A stretch of DNA of 64,000 bases from Chloroflexota bacterium (GTDB lineage: Bacteria > Chloroflexota > Anaerolineae > Aggregatilineales > J027). Position numbers and translations under genes: made by a program. The DNA lies in the NCBI GenBank assembly GCA_016234595.1, contig JACRBG010000014.1:1-64000 (forward strand), read 5' to 3'. Shown here piece by piece: positions 1-8,198 of the stretch. Every line of letters starts with the position of its first letter. The stretch's first letter is position 1. The notes beneath the pieces are model-generated. The model made no database searches and had not been told where the DNA came from. It was given only the letters and a program-made list of their open reading frames with translations.

Positions 1-15
1 CAAGCGGGCTACCAT
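1..15 (-). CDS. 5' end of a gene running off the window (first 5 codons)
   Basis: An ATG at 15-13 on the minus strand is preceded by a strong ribosome binding site, AGGAGG (complement of 21-26), five bases away, and by a TATAAT box (complement of 46-51) about 30 bases upstream. Only M-V-A-R-L is inside the window, so no product can be named. The signals rather than the coding content support this call. Confidence 0.4.
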
Positions 16-219
16 CGCTCCCTCCTGACCTCTTGCTTTGCCTTCATTATATCCGTATTTAATTGTTAAAGCGCATTAGTAACGCTTTCAACTTCGGCGC
101 ATATAAATATCAGTAATAGAATGAGTGTTCTATAAAAAATTCATTTATTGATGAGACCCAAAATACCTTGAAAATAGGATGGCCTTTAACTTGAAATACA
201 TTTAAACTCAAAATCCGAC

Positions 220-248
220 TTTTCAATTAGAAGAGAGTCCAGTATACT
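220..248 (+). promoter_or_regulatory. Sigma-70-type promoter of the tRNA gene
   Basis: TTTTCA at 220-225 and TATACT at 243-248 are separated by 17 bases. Transcription would start near 255, a few bases before the mature tRNA at 263. The 1-219 stretch upstream is AT-rich and shows no other gene apart from the minus-strand start at 15. Confidence 0.5.
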
Positions 249-262
249 TTATGAACTAGAAT

Positions 263-335
263 GGGCCTGTAGCTCAACGGTTAGAGCAGGCGACTCATAA
301 TCGCTTGGTTGGGGGTTCGAATCCCTCTAGGCCCA
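263..335 (+). tRNA. tRNA with CAT anticodon, most likely tRNA-Ile2 (lysidine type)
   Basis: A full cloverleaf can be drawn: acceptor stem 263-269 with 328-334 and discriminator A335, D stem GCTC/GAGC (272-275, 284-287), anticodon stem 289-293 with 301-305, loop CTCATAA with anticodon CAT at 296-298, and T arm 311-327 with loop TTCGAAT. No CCA is encoded. The D arm through variable loop closely resembles the E. coli minor tRNA-Ile2 as I recall it. Acceptor positions 4 and 5 are both C paired with G, the feature TilS is known to use to choose tRNA-Ile2. Elongator tRNA-Met is the alternative; an initiator is unlikely because the first acceptor pair is a normal G-C. Confidence 0.85.
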
Positions 336-346
336 CTAAATTGTAT

Positions 347-385
347 AGAACCAGCAGCGGTAGAACTTGAAGCCCTGCTGGTTCT
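347..385 (+). terminator. Strong hairpin between the tRNA and the methyltransferase gene
   Basis: AGAACCAGCAG at 347-357 pairs perfectly with CTGCTGGTTCT at 375-385 (11 bp, 17-base loop). The downstream run is TAATTT, a weak U tract. It sits right after the tRNA and 25 bases before the next start codon. It may end the tRNA transcript or act as a processing or attenuation hairpin in the leader of the methyltransferase gene. Confidence 0.5.
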
Positions 386-409
386 TAATTTGGGAGACCA
401 ATTGTTTTT

Positions 410-1276
410 ATGAAACGCATTGTACGAAGCTTTGTCCCCGGCAAAGCCCGTTATTATGTCTGGCAAAACGGCGCAAAATTCTATTATTACCTATTAGATG
501 CTAGAGATCGGGTGCAGGGTAAAGTTGACCCCTCCATGCCTTCGCGCTCCCAAGCGTTTATTTATGGCTTTGCAGGCAACGATTTACGGAATCATTTTAA
601 TATTGCGGGGCAGACGTTTACAGTTTATTTTAAAGAACTAGGGCATATACAGCCGAATTATAGTATTTTGGAGATTGGCTCTGGAATTGGGCGCATGGCG
701 CTGGCTTTAACAAAATATTTGGAAGCCGAGGGGCGTTATGTAGGGATGGATATTGTGCCCGATGGTATTGCTTGGTGTCAGCAGCATATCACCCCGGAAC
801 ATCCCAATTTTCAATTTCAACTCATCAACATCTACAACAAGATGTATAACCCAAAAGGGCAAGGGCAAGCGGCGGATTATCATTTTCCATTTGAAACAGC
901 GACCTTTGATTTTGTTTTTTTGGTTTCAGTTTTCACCCATATGCTTCCGGCAGAATTGGGAAACTACCTCAGCGAGATTGCACGCCTCTTGAAACCGGGG
1001 GGCCGCTGCCTTATTACCTATTTTCTGCTAAACGAAGATTCGCGGCAGTTGATTGAGGCGGGTAAAAATCCTATTCCAATGGAATATCGCACCGCTGAAT
1101 ACTGGGCACGGAATAAACATGTCCCCGAAGAGGCTATTGCTTTTGACGAAGCACAGATTCGGGGATTGTATGCAAAATATGGTCTGCGAATCGAAGACCC
1201 CATCCGTTATGGCATTTGGTCGGGCCGTACAGGGGTCAGTGACTGGCAAGATATTGTAGTTGCGGTTAAAGATTAA
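410..1276 (+). CDS. Class I SAM-dependent methyltransferase
   Basis: 288 residues. The SAM-binding motif I reads EIGSGIGRMALALTKYL at about residue 83, followed by the acidic end of strand 2 (GMDIVPDGIAWCQ). The later segment FVFLVSVFTHMLPAELGNYL with ARLLKPGGRCLITYF matches motifs around strands 4 and 5 of the Methyltransf_11/25 fold. There is no transmembrane segment, so it should be cytosolic. The substrate cannot be read from the sequence. The ATG at 410 lies 17 bases after GGGAGA (391-396), a loose spacing for a ribosome binding site. It stands alone between a tRNA and an oppositely oriented operon, so context gives no hint of pathway. Confidence 0.85.
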   Translation: MKRIVRSFVPGKARYYVWQNGAKFYYYLLDARDRVQGKVDPSMPSRSQAFIYGFAGNDLRNHFNIAGQTFTVYFKELGHIQPNYSILEIGSGIGRMALALTKYLEAEGRYVGMDIVPDGIAWCQQHITPEHPNFQFQLINIYNKMYNPKGQGQAADYHFPFETATFDFVFLVSVFTHMLPAELGNYLSEIARLLKPGGRCLITYFLLNEDSRQLIEAGKNPIPMEYRTAEYWARNKHVPEEAIAFDEAQIRGLYAKYGLRIEDPIRYGIWSGRTGVSDWQDIVVAVKD

Positions 1277-1294
1277 ACTTCGGAGAGGTAAAGA

Positions 1295-1385
1295 GGAGTG
1301 GTAGGGACTCGAACCCCATTCTACCCTCAAATACTGACCGATGTCTTCTAATTGGGTAAGTCCTTGCCTTTAGACGAGCCACTCC
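1295..1385 (-). tRNA. tRNA-Glu-like element with an enlarged anticodon loop
   Basis: Read on the minus strand, GGAGTGG (1385-1379) pairs with CCACTCC (1301-1295). A Glu-type D arm follows, with GTC/GAC stem and GG in the loop. The T arm is canonical, TGGGG-TTCGAGT-CCCTA. Between them TACCC and GGGTA form a 5-bp anticodon stem, but the loop is 27 bases instead of 7 and contains a small hairpin, GAC-ATCG-GTC. Position 8 is C instead of the near-universal T. No reading gives a normal type II tRNA with a long variable arm, because no anticodon stem then forms. It may be a tRNA with an insert, a degenerate copy, or a tRNA-like 3' structure; it begins 17 bases after the iolC stop on the same strand. 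Confidence 0.5.
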
Positions 1386-1401
1386 AGACTTATTTTAATT
1401 C

Positions 1402-2415
1402 CTAGAATCCACCCCTCGACTTTACAAAATCGAGTGCTTCTTGCTCATAGGGCATGAAATTAGCACAGCCATGTCGGGTCACAACGATCGCCCCAGTCGC
1501 GTTGCCCATGCGAGCCGATTGATACCAATCCCAGCCTTGTAATTGCCCATAGATAAAACCACTGGCAAAAGCATCTCCCGCCCCTAGCACATTGTAGATA
1601 TCAACGGGAAAACCGGGGGCTTCGATTACCTCTCCATTGGCTAGATGAATGGCTGCTCCATGCGCACCCCGCTTGACCGCCAGAGCCTGTGGGCCACCTG
1701 CCAACAGTGTTTTGATGGCTTGCTGCACATCACCTTGCACTTCGGCACCCGAAACTTGCAAATCTTTGACAACGACTTGGTTAGACTCAGTGACGATGGC
1801 AGCTTTGACTTCATCTTCAGTGCCAATAGCGACATCCACCAGCCGTAATATGGAGCGAATGGTCACACCAAAAGCTCGCAGGTCATGCCATTGGTCGGGC
1901 CGAAAATCAATATCCAGATAGACGGTGGTACCAGCGGCTTTTGCTAATTCAGCAGCAAAAATAGTGGCACTCCGGCTTGGTTCTTTGCTAAGGCCTGTGC
2001 CCGAAATTAACAAAGCACGGCTGTCGGCAACGGGAGATGCCAAAACATCATCAATGGTGAGTTCGATGTCAGCACAGTTGTCCCGATAATAGACCAGTGG
2101 AAATTTATCGGGGGGCTCGATGCCCAAAACGACAGCACTGCTCCTTTTGCCCGGTTTGCGTATGACGAAGCGGGTTTCGACCCCTTCATTTTTTAAGAAA
2201 TTGAGGATGAAGTCACCAACTGGGTCTTCGCCGACACCTGTTAAAAGCGCTGAACGCACCCCTAGCCGTCGTGTGCCAACGCTAATATTGGTAGGACAGC
2301 CGCCGACATAGGCCGCGAAGCTCTGGATGTCGACAAATTTCGCACCGACATCATTGGAATAGAGGTCAATGGAACTGCGTCCCATGGTTAAAAGGTCATA
2401 AGTCCGATTTACCAT
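1402..2415 (-). CDS. iolC: 5-dehydro-2-deoxygluconokinase (PfkB family)
   Basis: 337 residues. Phosphorylates 5-dehydro-2-deoxy-D-gluconate in myo-inositol breakdown. The N-terminal LLTMGRSSIDLYSNDVGAKF and the FAAYVGGCPTNISVGTRRLG stretch are typical of IolC, and the PfkB catalytic motif GAGDAFASGF with its base Asp is present near residue 280. Start is ATG with GGTAGAG eight or so bases upstream. It is the last gene of a minus-strand operon and begins six bases after iolB. Other PfkB sugar kinases are possible, but the iolB, iolG and iolE-like neighbours support IolC. Confidence 0.87.
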   Translation of the reverse strand: MVNRTYDLLTMGRSSIDLYSNDVGAKFVDIQSFAAYVGGCPTNISVGTRRLGVRSALLTGVGEDPVGDFILNFLKNEGVETRFVIRKPGKRSSAVVLGIEPPDKFPLVYYRDNCADIELTIDDVLASPVADSRALLISGTGLSKEPSRSATIFAAELAKAAGTTVYLDIDFRPDQWHDLRAFGVTIRSILRLVDVAIGTEDEVKAAIVTESNQVVVKDLQVSGAEVQGDVQQAIKTLLAGGPQALAVKRGAHGAAIHLANGEVIEAPGFPVDIYNVLGAGDAFASGFIYGQLQGWDWYQSARMGNATGAIVVTRHGCANFMPYEQEALDFVKSRGGF

Positions 2416-2421
2416 CGCGCT

Positions 2422-3297
2422 CTACCTTTCCATCGCAAGGGTGACAACGGGTACGCGGGGGTCTTGGGATGTCCATGTGGATTTGGCCCACGCATGAGCA
2501 GGATCATCCGTATTCGCCAGTGATTGGGCTGACCCCGCCAAAATATTTAGATAATAGCAGTTGTAGCCATAGGCCGCGCTGACGGGATGATACCCCTCTG
2601 GAACGAGGACTATGTCATTATTCTGGGCGACCATAGCTGCATCAATCGAGCGACTGTCATTGTAGACACGCTGGATGGCAAAGCCTTCGGGTTTATCTAT
2701 TTTGTAGTAGTAGATTTCCTCAAGGTCAACTTCAAGCAGCTTTCCCTGTTCATCCATCCGGTGGACATCATGTTTATGAGGCGGATAGCTGCTCCAATTG
2801 CCCCCCGGGGTATAGACTTCAACTACCACTAGGCGGTGACAATCAAAACCGGGTGGGATGATGCCGTTAATTTGGCGGGTCGCATTATTGCCGCCACGAA
2901 TTTCGATAGGCGAATCAGCGGGGGTAATCAAACGAGCAGGATGATCTTGGTCGGTTTTGACCCAGCCGTGTGCGATTTCTAGCCCATCGGTTAGGGCGGT
3001 CACTTCAAAACGAGTGTGGCGCGAAAAATAGGCAGTATAGGGCATTCCGCTGAATACGTCAGGCCGCCGTCCGACTTTTTCCCATATACCGTGCACGGAT
3101 TCGATGCGACATTGCCCACCCAAGATGACTAGTGCGGCTTCATTGGAACTGGTGTCGTGATTCCATGACTGGCCTGCTGAAAATCGCCGCACCTCCAGAT
3201 TAAGATATTCCCAGCCTGCTTCATCGGCTGTAATTTTATTCAAAAAGTGAGGGTCTGGTTTGGTTCGCACCAACATGGTCTCGGCTGTATAACGCAT
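2422..3297 (-). CDS. iolB: 5-deoxy-glucuronate isomerase
   Basis: 291 residues, the usual IolB length. Converts 5-deoxy-D-glucuronate to 5-dehydro-2-deoxy-D-gluconate, the substrate of the IolC encoded next. It has the two-cupin KduI/IolB fold. Likely metal ligands are visible in SYPPHKHDVHRMDE (His, His, Glu region) and in VPEGYHPVSAAYGYNCYYLN. The start ATG overlaps the iolG stop by one base (TAATG), a sign of translational coupling. Soluble and cytosolic. The match is strong across the full length. Confidence 0.93.
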   Translation of the reverse strand: MRYTAETMLVRTKPDPHFLNKITADEAGWEYLNLEVRRFSAGQSWNHDTSSNEAALVILGGQCRIESVHGIWEKVGRRPDVFSGMPYTAYFSRHTRFEVTALTDGLEIAHGWVKTDQDHPARLITPADSPIEIRGGNNATRQINGIIPPGFDCHRLVVVEVYTPGGNWSSYPPHKHDVHRMDEQGKLLEVDLEEIYYYKIDKPEGFAIQRVYNDSRSIDAAMVAQNNDIVLVPEGYHPVSAAYGYNCYYLNILAGSAQSLANTDDPAHAWAKSTWTSQDPRVPVVTLAMER

Positions 3298-4307
3298 TAG
3301 CCTATCTCGCTTAGTTTGACCGGGCGACCTTCACGTAGCGATTTTTGGGCAGCTAGGCCTATCATGACAGGGATTAGACCATCACGGCCTGTAACAGGTG
3401 TGGGTTTGTTTTGAGTGACGGAGGCAATAAACTGGCGCATTTCCTCAACAAACGATTCGGTATAACGCTCAAGGAAAAAATATAGGGGTTTGGCGGTCAG
3501 CACGGCATCGCCATTGCTATAGGTAACATTATGGGGTGTGTTGTTAGCAGCAACCAAATTGCCTGCTGATCCAAACACCTCAATTCGTTGGTCATAGCCA
3601 TAAACGGCGCGGCGGCAGTTATCAATTGTCCCGATGACGCCATTAGCAAATTTCAAGGTAATCACAGCCGTGTCCACATCGCCCGCCTGACCAATGGCAG
3701 GATCAACCGTCACGCCACCAACAGCGTAAACCTCCACAACCTCACTGCCTATTAGAAAACGGGCCATGTCGAAATCATGGATGGTCATATCAAGGAACAT
3801 ACCACCGGATACTTTGACATATGCGATGGGCGGCGGGGCGGGGTCACGGCTAGTAATCCGCAAGATGGCCGGTTCGCCAATTTTGCCTGCGGCCACCATT
3901 TCTTGGACATGGCGGAAATTTGGATCAAAACGGCGATTGAAGCCGATTTGCAATTTAACGCCTGCTTTTTCGACAGCCTTAAGGGCGCCGTCAATTCTTT
4001 TTAGATCATAATCAATCGGTTTTTCGCAAAAAATATGTTTGCCAGCGGCGGCAGCTTCTTCAATAATCTGGGAATGGGTATCGGTAGACGAACAAATCAA
4101 TACGGCTTCGATAGCAGAATTTTCTAAAATGTCCTGATAACGACTCGTAGCTGTTGGAATTCGTAAGCGTTGGGCGCACTCTTCCGCTGCTGCTTTATTG
4201 ACATCGGCAATCACTAATGCCTCGGCTTCAGGGACACGATAGACTAAGTTTTCGGCGTGGAGCTTCCCAATACGTCCTGCACCTATCACACCAACTTTGA
4301 GACCCAT
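3297..4307 (-). CDS. iolG: Inositol 2-dehydrogenase (Gfo/Idh/MocA family)
   Basis: 336 residues. The N-terminal Rossmann motif is VGVIGAGRIGKLHAENL, and the EKP signature, with the Lys that takes part in catalysis in this family, is in FCEKPIDYDL near residue 97. The C-terminal half holds GGMFLDMTIHDFDMARFL, typical of the substrate domain with the catalytic His/Asp. It would oxidise myo-inositol to scyllo-inosose using NAD. Start is ATG with GGAG eleven bases away, 12 bases after iolE. Members of this family also act on other sugars, so the substrate is taken from the operon. Confidence 0.85.
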   Translation of the reverse strand: MGLKVGVIGAGRIGKLHAENLVYRVPEAEALVIADVNKAAAEECAQRLRIPTATSRYQDILENSAIEAVLICSSTDTHSQIIEEAAAAGKHIFCEKPIDYDLKRIDGALKAVEKAGVKLQIGFNRRFDPNFRHVQEMVAAGKIGEPAILRITSRDPAPPPIAYVKVSGGMFLDMTIHDFDMARFLIGSEVVEVYAVGGVTVDPAIGQAGDVDTAVITLKFANGVIGTIDNCRRAVYGYDQRIEVFGSAGNLVAANNTPHNVTYSNGDAVLTAKPLYFFLERYTESFVEEMRQFIASVTQNKPTPVTGRDGLIPVMIGLAAQKSLREGRPVKLSEIG

Positions 4308-4319
4308 ACTATTTTCTCC

Positions 4320-5225
4320 TTAAAGACCGATACTGTGTAAGTATTCGCGGTTACGTTTGGCGCTTGCAAGTGGCGCACCCATACCGGGTAAAACATCCTG
4401 CTCCACCACAATCCAACCATCATAGTTGGTAGCGCGGAGTTCGGCGACAATCGCTGGAAAATCCACCATGCCCTTGCCTAATTCGCAATAAACACCCTGC
4501 CCAACTGTCTTAAAATATTCCCAGCCTTCATTACGCGAGCGGGCAGCAATATTGGGTTCGCAATCCTTGAAATGAACATGCCAAATACGATTGCGATAAT
4601 CGCGCAGGCCTTGCATAGGGTCGCCCCCACCAAAGGCATAATGGCCTGTGTCAAAACAAAGACCTAATACCTGTGGATCGGTTAATCCTAAAAATGTGGC
4701 TATCTCGGATGGGGTTTCCACGTAGCCAGCGGCATGATGATGAAAGACCGTGCGTAAGCCAGTTTCTCGATTGACCACCTGCGCGATTCGATTAGCCCCA
4801 TCGGCGGCAATTTTCCATTGGTCGGTGCTCAGGCCGTCTTCGGGCTGAATTCGGCCTGCCTTGAGTGTGCGATTGGGGTCGGCTGCGTTGTCATCGGATA
4901 ACACAATAAAACATTGTTCACCCGCAGTTGCTGCAAGTAAGCCAGCCGTGCGAAGGGCGACCTCCTCGCCTTTAGCATGTTTCTCTGGGTGAATGAGGGC
5001 AACAGGCACAAAGGCCGCCATTAACGCAAGGTTACGGGCGGCCAATTCCGAGCGAAGTTTGGCAGGGTCAGTGGGCATGACCCCCCAATCGCCTAATTCT
5101 GTACCAGAATAGCTTGCCTCCTCCATTTCATCTAGCATTTGGGCATAGCCGACTGTTTCCCCCTTTGGCCCAATTTCAATAATGCCCCATGAACACGGAG
5201 CATTTGCAATCCGGATTTCACTCAC
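4320..5225 (-). CDS. iolE: Sugar-phosphate isomerase/epimerase fold, likely inosose dehydratase
   Basis: 301 residues with an AP-endonuclease-2 type TIM barrel. The N-terminal [17 protein letters not shown] resembles IolE, and the barrel shows acidic and His residues expected for divalent-metal binding in [35 protein letters not shown] and [10 protein letters not shown]. In the inositol route it dehydrates scyllo-inosose to the trione hydrolysed by IolD. Translation starts with GTG, whose bases overlap the xylB TGA stop (GTGA), suggesting coupling. Inosose isomerase (IolI-like) is the main alternative. Confidence 0.78.
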   Translation of the reverse strand: MSEIRIANAPCSWGIIEIGPKGETVGYAQMLDEMEEASYSGTELGDWGVMPTDPAKLRSELAARNLALMAAFVPVALIHPEKHAKGEEVALRTAGLLAATAGEQCFIVLSDDNAADPNRTLKAGRIQPEDGLSTDQWKIAADGANRIAQVVNRETGLRTVFHHHAAGYVETPSEIATFLGLTDPQVLGLCFDTGHYAFGGGDPMQGLRDYRNRIWHVHFKDCEPNIAARSRNEGWEYFKTVGQGVYCELGKGMVDFPAIVAELRATNYDGWIVVEQDVLPGMGAPLASAKRNREYLHSIGL

Positions 5226-6709
5226 GTTGCCAACTCCTTAAATGTGTTGGTAAGTATGGGATACAACGTCCGGTAAATCTGGTAGGCCTGCTCATAGGCG
5301 CTCACATTTGAACCGGGTAAAGTTTCTTCCTCTAAATGTACTACCGAAGCGGCCTGTTGCGCATCCCCCCAAATTTCAGCGCCGACCCCAGCGAGAAGGG
5401 CAGCCCCATACGCAGCCCCTTCTAAGGCTTCGACACTGACGAGCGGTACATTGAGTACATCGGCCATAATTTGACGCCAGACAGGGCTTTTTGCACCCCC
5501 ACCACTGATTCGTACCTGCCGAATGTCACGGCCTGCCTCGCTCTGTTTAATCAATTCAAAGCTGTCGCGCAAACCAAAGGCAACTCCTTCGAGAACAGCA
5601 TGGGTCAGGTGGGCACGCGCATGGCGAGCGGTGAGTCCAATAAAGCCACCCCGCGCTAAGGGGTCAGGGTGTGGGGTGCGCTCACCCGTTAGATAGGGCA
5701 AAAATTGTAAACCCTCACTGCCGGGAATGACATTAGCCGCCTCATCAATCAGGGTGTCGAAGCTGGTATCAGGGGCAAGCGTATCGTGATACCACTGCAA
5801 GCTGCCTGCTGCGGAAAGCATCACCCCCATAAAATGCCATAGGCCGGGGGCAGCGTGGCAAAATGCGTGCAAGCGACCTTCTGGTTCGTAGGCATAGCTA
5901 CCGAGAGGGGCAAAAACGACACCCGATGTTCCGACCGTCAAAGCAATGACGCCGGGAGTGACAGCCCCTACTCCAAAGGCTTGCGCCGCTTGGTCGCCAC
6001 CCCCACCCACAACAGGTGTGTTTTCTTTTAATCCAGTTAGTTGGGCGGCAGTTGAATTAATTACACCTGTAATCTGAGTGCCCTCATACAGAGTTGGCAT
6101 CCATTCGGCAGGAATACCTAATTCGCTGAGGACGGCATTTGACCAGCGACGATTGGCAACATCTACTAGCAACATGCCTGCACCATCGGCCAAATCGGTA
6201 GCATAGTCGCCTGTCAATTTGTAGCGGATAAAATCTTTGGGCAGTAACACATGGGCGATTTGGTCATAGACTTCGGGTTCATGGTTTCGTACCCAAATAA
6301 TTTTGGGTGCAGTGAAGCCAGTTAAGGCGCGATTGCCCGTTAATTGGATAAGACGTTTGGGGCCAATCGTCTTAGTGATCCAATCGCACTCGGCTTGGGT
6401 GCGCTGGTCATTCCACAGCATGGCGGGTCGTAACACTGCCCCATTTGTATCCAAACAGACCAAACCGTGCATTTGCCCAGTCAGGCCGATGGCGACAATG
6501 GATTCCGCTGCATTGGTTTTTTGCAAGACGGCACGAATGGAAAGCACCATACCGTCCCACCAATCGGAAGGATTCTGCTCACTCCACAATGGCTTAGGGG
6601 TGCTGATGGGTTGGGGTGTGGTGTGACTTGCCACCACTGCCCCCTTTTCATCTATCAGCAAGGCCTTTGCTCCGGTAGTACTGATGTCGAGGCCAAGCAA
6701 GTAGCGCAT
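5222..6709 (-). CDS. xylB: Xylulokinase (FGGY family)
   Basis: 495 residues, the usual length. The N-terminal phosphate-binding loop reads [19 protein letters not shown]. The catalytic Asp is in [14 protein letters not shown], and the second ATP-binding domain shows [15 protein letters not shown] and [20 protein letters not shown]. It phosphorylates D-xylulose, the product of the XylA encoded two bases upstream. ATG start. Overlaps the iolE start by four bases. Identity as xylulokinase rather than another FGGY sugar kinase follows from the direct pairing with xylA. Confidence 0.9.
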   Translation of the reverse strand: MRYLLGLDISTTGAKALLIDEKGAVVASHTTPQPISTPKPLWSEQNPSDWWDGMVLSIRAVLQKTNAAESIVAIGLTGQMHGLVCLDTNGAVLRPAMLWNDQRTQAECDWITKTIGPKRLIQLTGNRALTGFTAPKIIWVRNHEPEVYDQIAHVLLPKDFIRYKLTGDYATDLADGAGMLLVDVANRRWSNAVLSELGIPAEWMPTLYEGTQITGVINSTAAQLTGLKENTPVVGGGGDQAAQAFGVGAVTPGVIALTVGTSGVVFAPLGSYAYEPEGRLHAFCHAAPGLWHFMGVMLSAAGSLQWYHDTLAPDTSFDTLIDEAANVIPGSEGLQFLPYLTGERTPHPDPLARGGFIGLTARHARAHLTHAVLEGVAFGLRDSFELIKQSEAGRDIRQVRISGGGAKSPVWRQIMADVLNVPLVSVEALEGAAYGAALLAGVGAEIWGDAQQAASVVHLEEETLPGSNVSAYEQAYQIYRTLYPILTNTFKELAT

Positions 6710-6711
6710 GA

Positions 6712-7878
6712 TTACCGCACACCTAGCAACAGTTCGACGGTTAATTGGTCAAGCCGTTCATAACCTAATCCTCGCGCCCCTAGGGCTGGACGGTCAAATG
6801 ATTCAGCTTTCAACCGATTGGCATTATCGCGGCTATAGCCACCAGCGAGATAATTGAAGTGCCCGTTATCGGCATTGATTTCGGCCAAGAGTGCCTGAAT
6901 TTCTTTGTCTTGATTAAACCGCTGGGCTTTTTCTTTCAAGATTAGATAGGTACGCATACACCCAATCGCAAAATCTTTGACCCCCGCAGTGTCTTCGGTG
7001 CGGTAGGCATGGGCATCAAAATGACGGCTACCCGAATAACCCACATCCTCTAAGAATTTGACCAAGAAAAAGGCCTGCTTAAGCATATCCGCACCAAAGC
7101 GGAAATCTTGGTCATAGCGACCGAATTTTTGATCATTCAGGTCAATGTGGAATAGCTTGCCTGCGTCCCATGCTTGGGCAACCGCGTGCATAAAATTCAA
7201 CCCCGCCATGTGTTCGTGGGCGACTTCAGGATTAACGCCGACCATCTCTGGATAATCGAGTGTGGCGATAAAGCCGAGCATTGCACCAGTGGTTGGCAAA
7301 TAAATATCTGAACGCGGCTCATTGGGTTTAGCTTCTAGCGCAAATTTGAGGTCATAACCTTGATCTTTGACGTAATTACACAGAAAGTTAATGGAATCAC
7401 GGAAACGCTTGCCTGCTTCTAAGGGGTTCTTGCTGGCATCGGTTTCTGTCCCCTCACGCCCTCCCCAAAAAACATAAACGCCTGCACCGAAGGAGACTCC
7501 TAAATCAATGGCGTGCATGGTTTTTTGTAGGGCATAGGCGCGTACATTGGGGTCGTTAGAAGTAAAAGCACCGTCTTTGAAGGCTGGATCGGTAAAAAGA
7601 TTGGTAGTAGCCATCGGGACTTTGAGGCCAGTTGCATTGAGGGCAGCACGAAAATCTTTGAGGATTTGATCACGTTCAGCAGGCGTGGCATCAATCGGAA
7701 TGAGGTCATTATCGTGAAAATTGACCCCATAGGCTCCAATATCGGCCAGCATATGGACTAGCTCGTGGGCAGGCAGTGCATTGCGAACAGGAAGCCCGAA
7801 AGGGTCCCGCCCCGCATTCCCAACTGTCCAAAGCCCGAAGGTGAATCTATGTTCAGGACGTGGTTCATAATTAGCCAT
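6712..7878 (-). CDS. xylA: Xylose isomerase
   Basis: 388 residues, the short-N-terminus type found in actinobacteria, Thermus and Chloroflexota. Active-site segments are clear: NFHDNDLIP with the catalytic His, [25 protein letters not shown] with metal-binding Glu, [15 protein letters not shown] and [19 protein letters not shown] with the metal-binding Asp/His cluster. It converts D-xylose to D-xylulose. It is the first gene of the minus-strand operon, with AAAGGAG eight bases before its ATG. It is divergent from a sugar ABC importer, which fits pentose uptake followed by isomerisation. Confidence 0.96.
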   Translation of the reverse strand: MANYEPRPEHRFTFGLWTVGNAGRDPFGLPVRNALPAHELVHMLADIGAYGVNFHDNDLIPIDATPAERDQILKDFRAALNATGLKVPMATTNLFTDPAFKDGAFTSNDPNVRAYALQKTMHAIDLGVSFGAGVYVFWGGREGTETDASKNPLEAGKRFRDSINFLCNYVKDQGYDLKFALEAKPNEPRSDIYLPTTGAMLGFIATLDYPEMVGVNPEVAHEHMAGLNFMHAVAQAWDAGKLFHIDLNDQKFGRYDQDFRFGADMLKQAFFLVKFLEDVGYSGSRHFDAHAYRTEDTAGVKDFAIGCMRTYLILKEKAQRFNQDKEIQALLAEINADNGHFNYLAGGYSRDNANRLKAESFDRPALGARGLGYERLDQLTVELLLGVR

Positions 7879-8198
7879 TGTTAAAGCTCCTTTAGAATGG
7901 GTAAATATTTGTTTTTCTGATTATGGGAAAAACAAGATAGGGGTGAAAAATAATACTTTGAGAGGATGTGAATTTGCATGAACAAAATCTTTACAATTGA
8001 AATTAGAAAAAAGCTTGTGCAAAATTTACAAGATTAGTATATAGTATACAGTGTAGCTGATGAATTCCCAGTCTACAAGAACTTTGTTGTGTGGCCGAAC
8101 TAATTACTAGGAGGAGTGCTTTATCGGTAAAATAACCCGACCTTATATTGCTTTCCCCCAACAAAAAACATTTTAGTCCGCGAGGAGAATCTTTTAAA
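7879..8198. promoter_or_regulatory. Divergent control region between xylA operon and ABC importer
   Basis: 320 gene-free bases, AT-rich. A plausible plus-strand promoter is TTGTGC (8015-8020) with TATATA (8038-8043), 17 bases apart. A perfect inverted repeat, GTATA-TAG-TATAC, lies at 8037-8049 over that -10 box and could be an operator. AGGAGGAG at 8108-8115 resembles a ribosome binding site but leads only to a four-codon frame (GTG CTT TAT CGG TAA), so it may be a leader peptide or chance. No convincing minus-strand promoter for xylA was found. No regulator gene lies next to the region. Confidence 0.45.

Noticed and set aside
1295-1385. Reading the tRNA-like element as tRNA-Sec or another long-variable-arm tRNA
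   Set aside because: The overall length fits, but no anticodon stem forms directly after the D arm, there is no TCA loop, and the acceptor and T stems are 7 and 5 bp rather than the longer tRNA-Sec form.
8148-8198. TTG start adding 17 residues to the substrate-binding protein
   Set aside because: It would put an uncharged tail ahead of the signal peptide; the ATG at 8199 has GAGGAG upstream.
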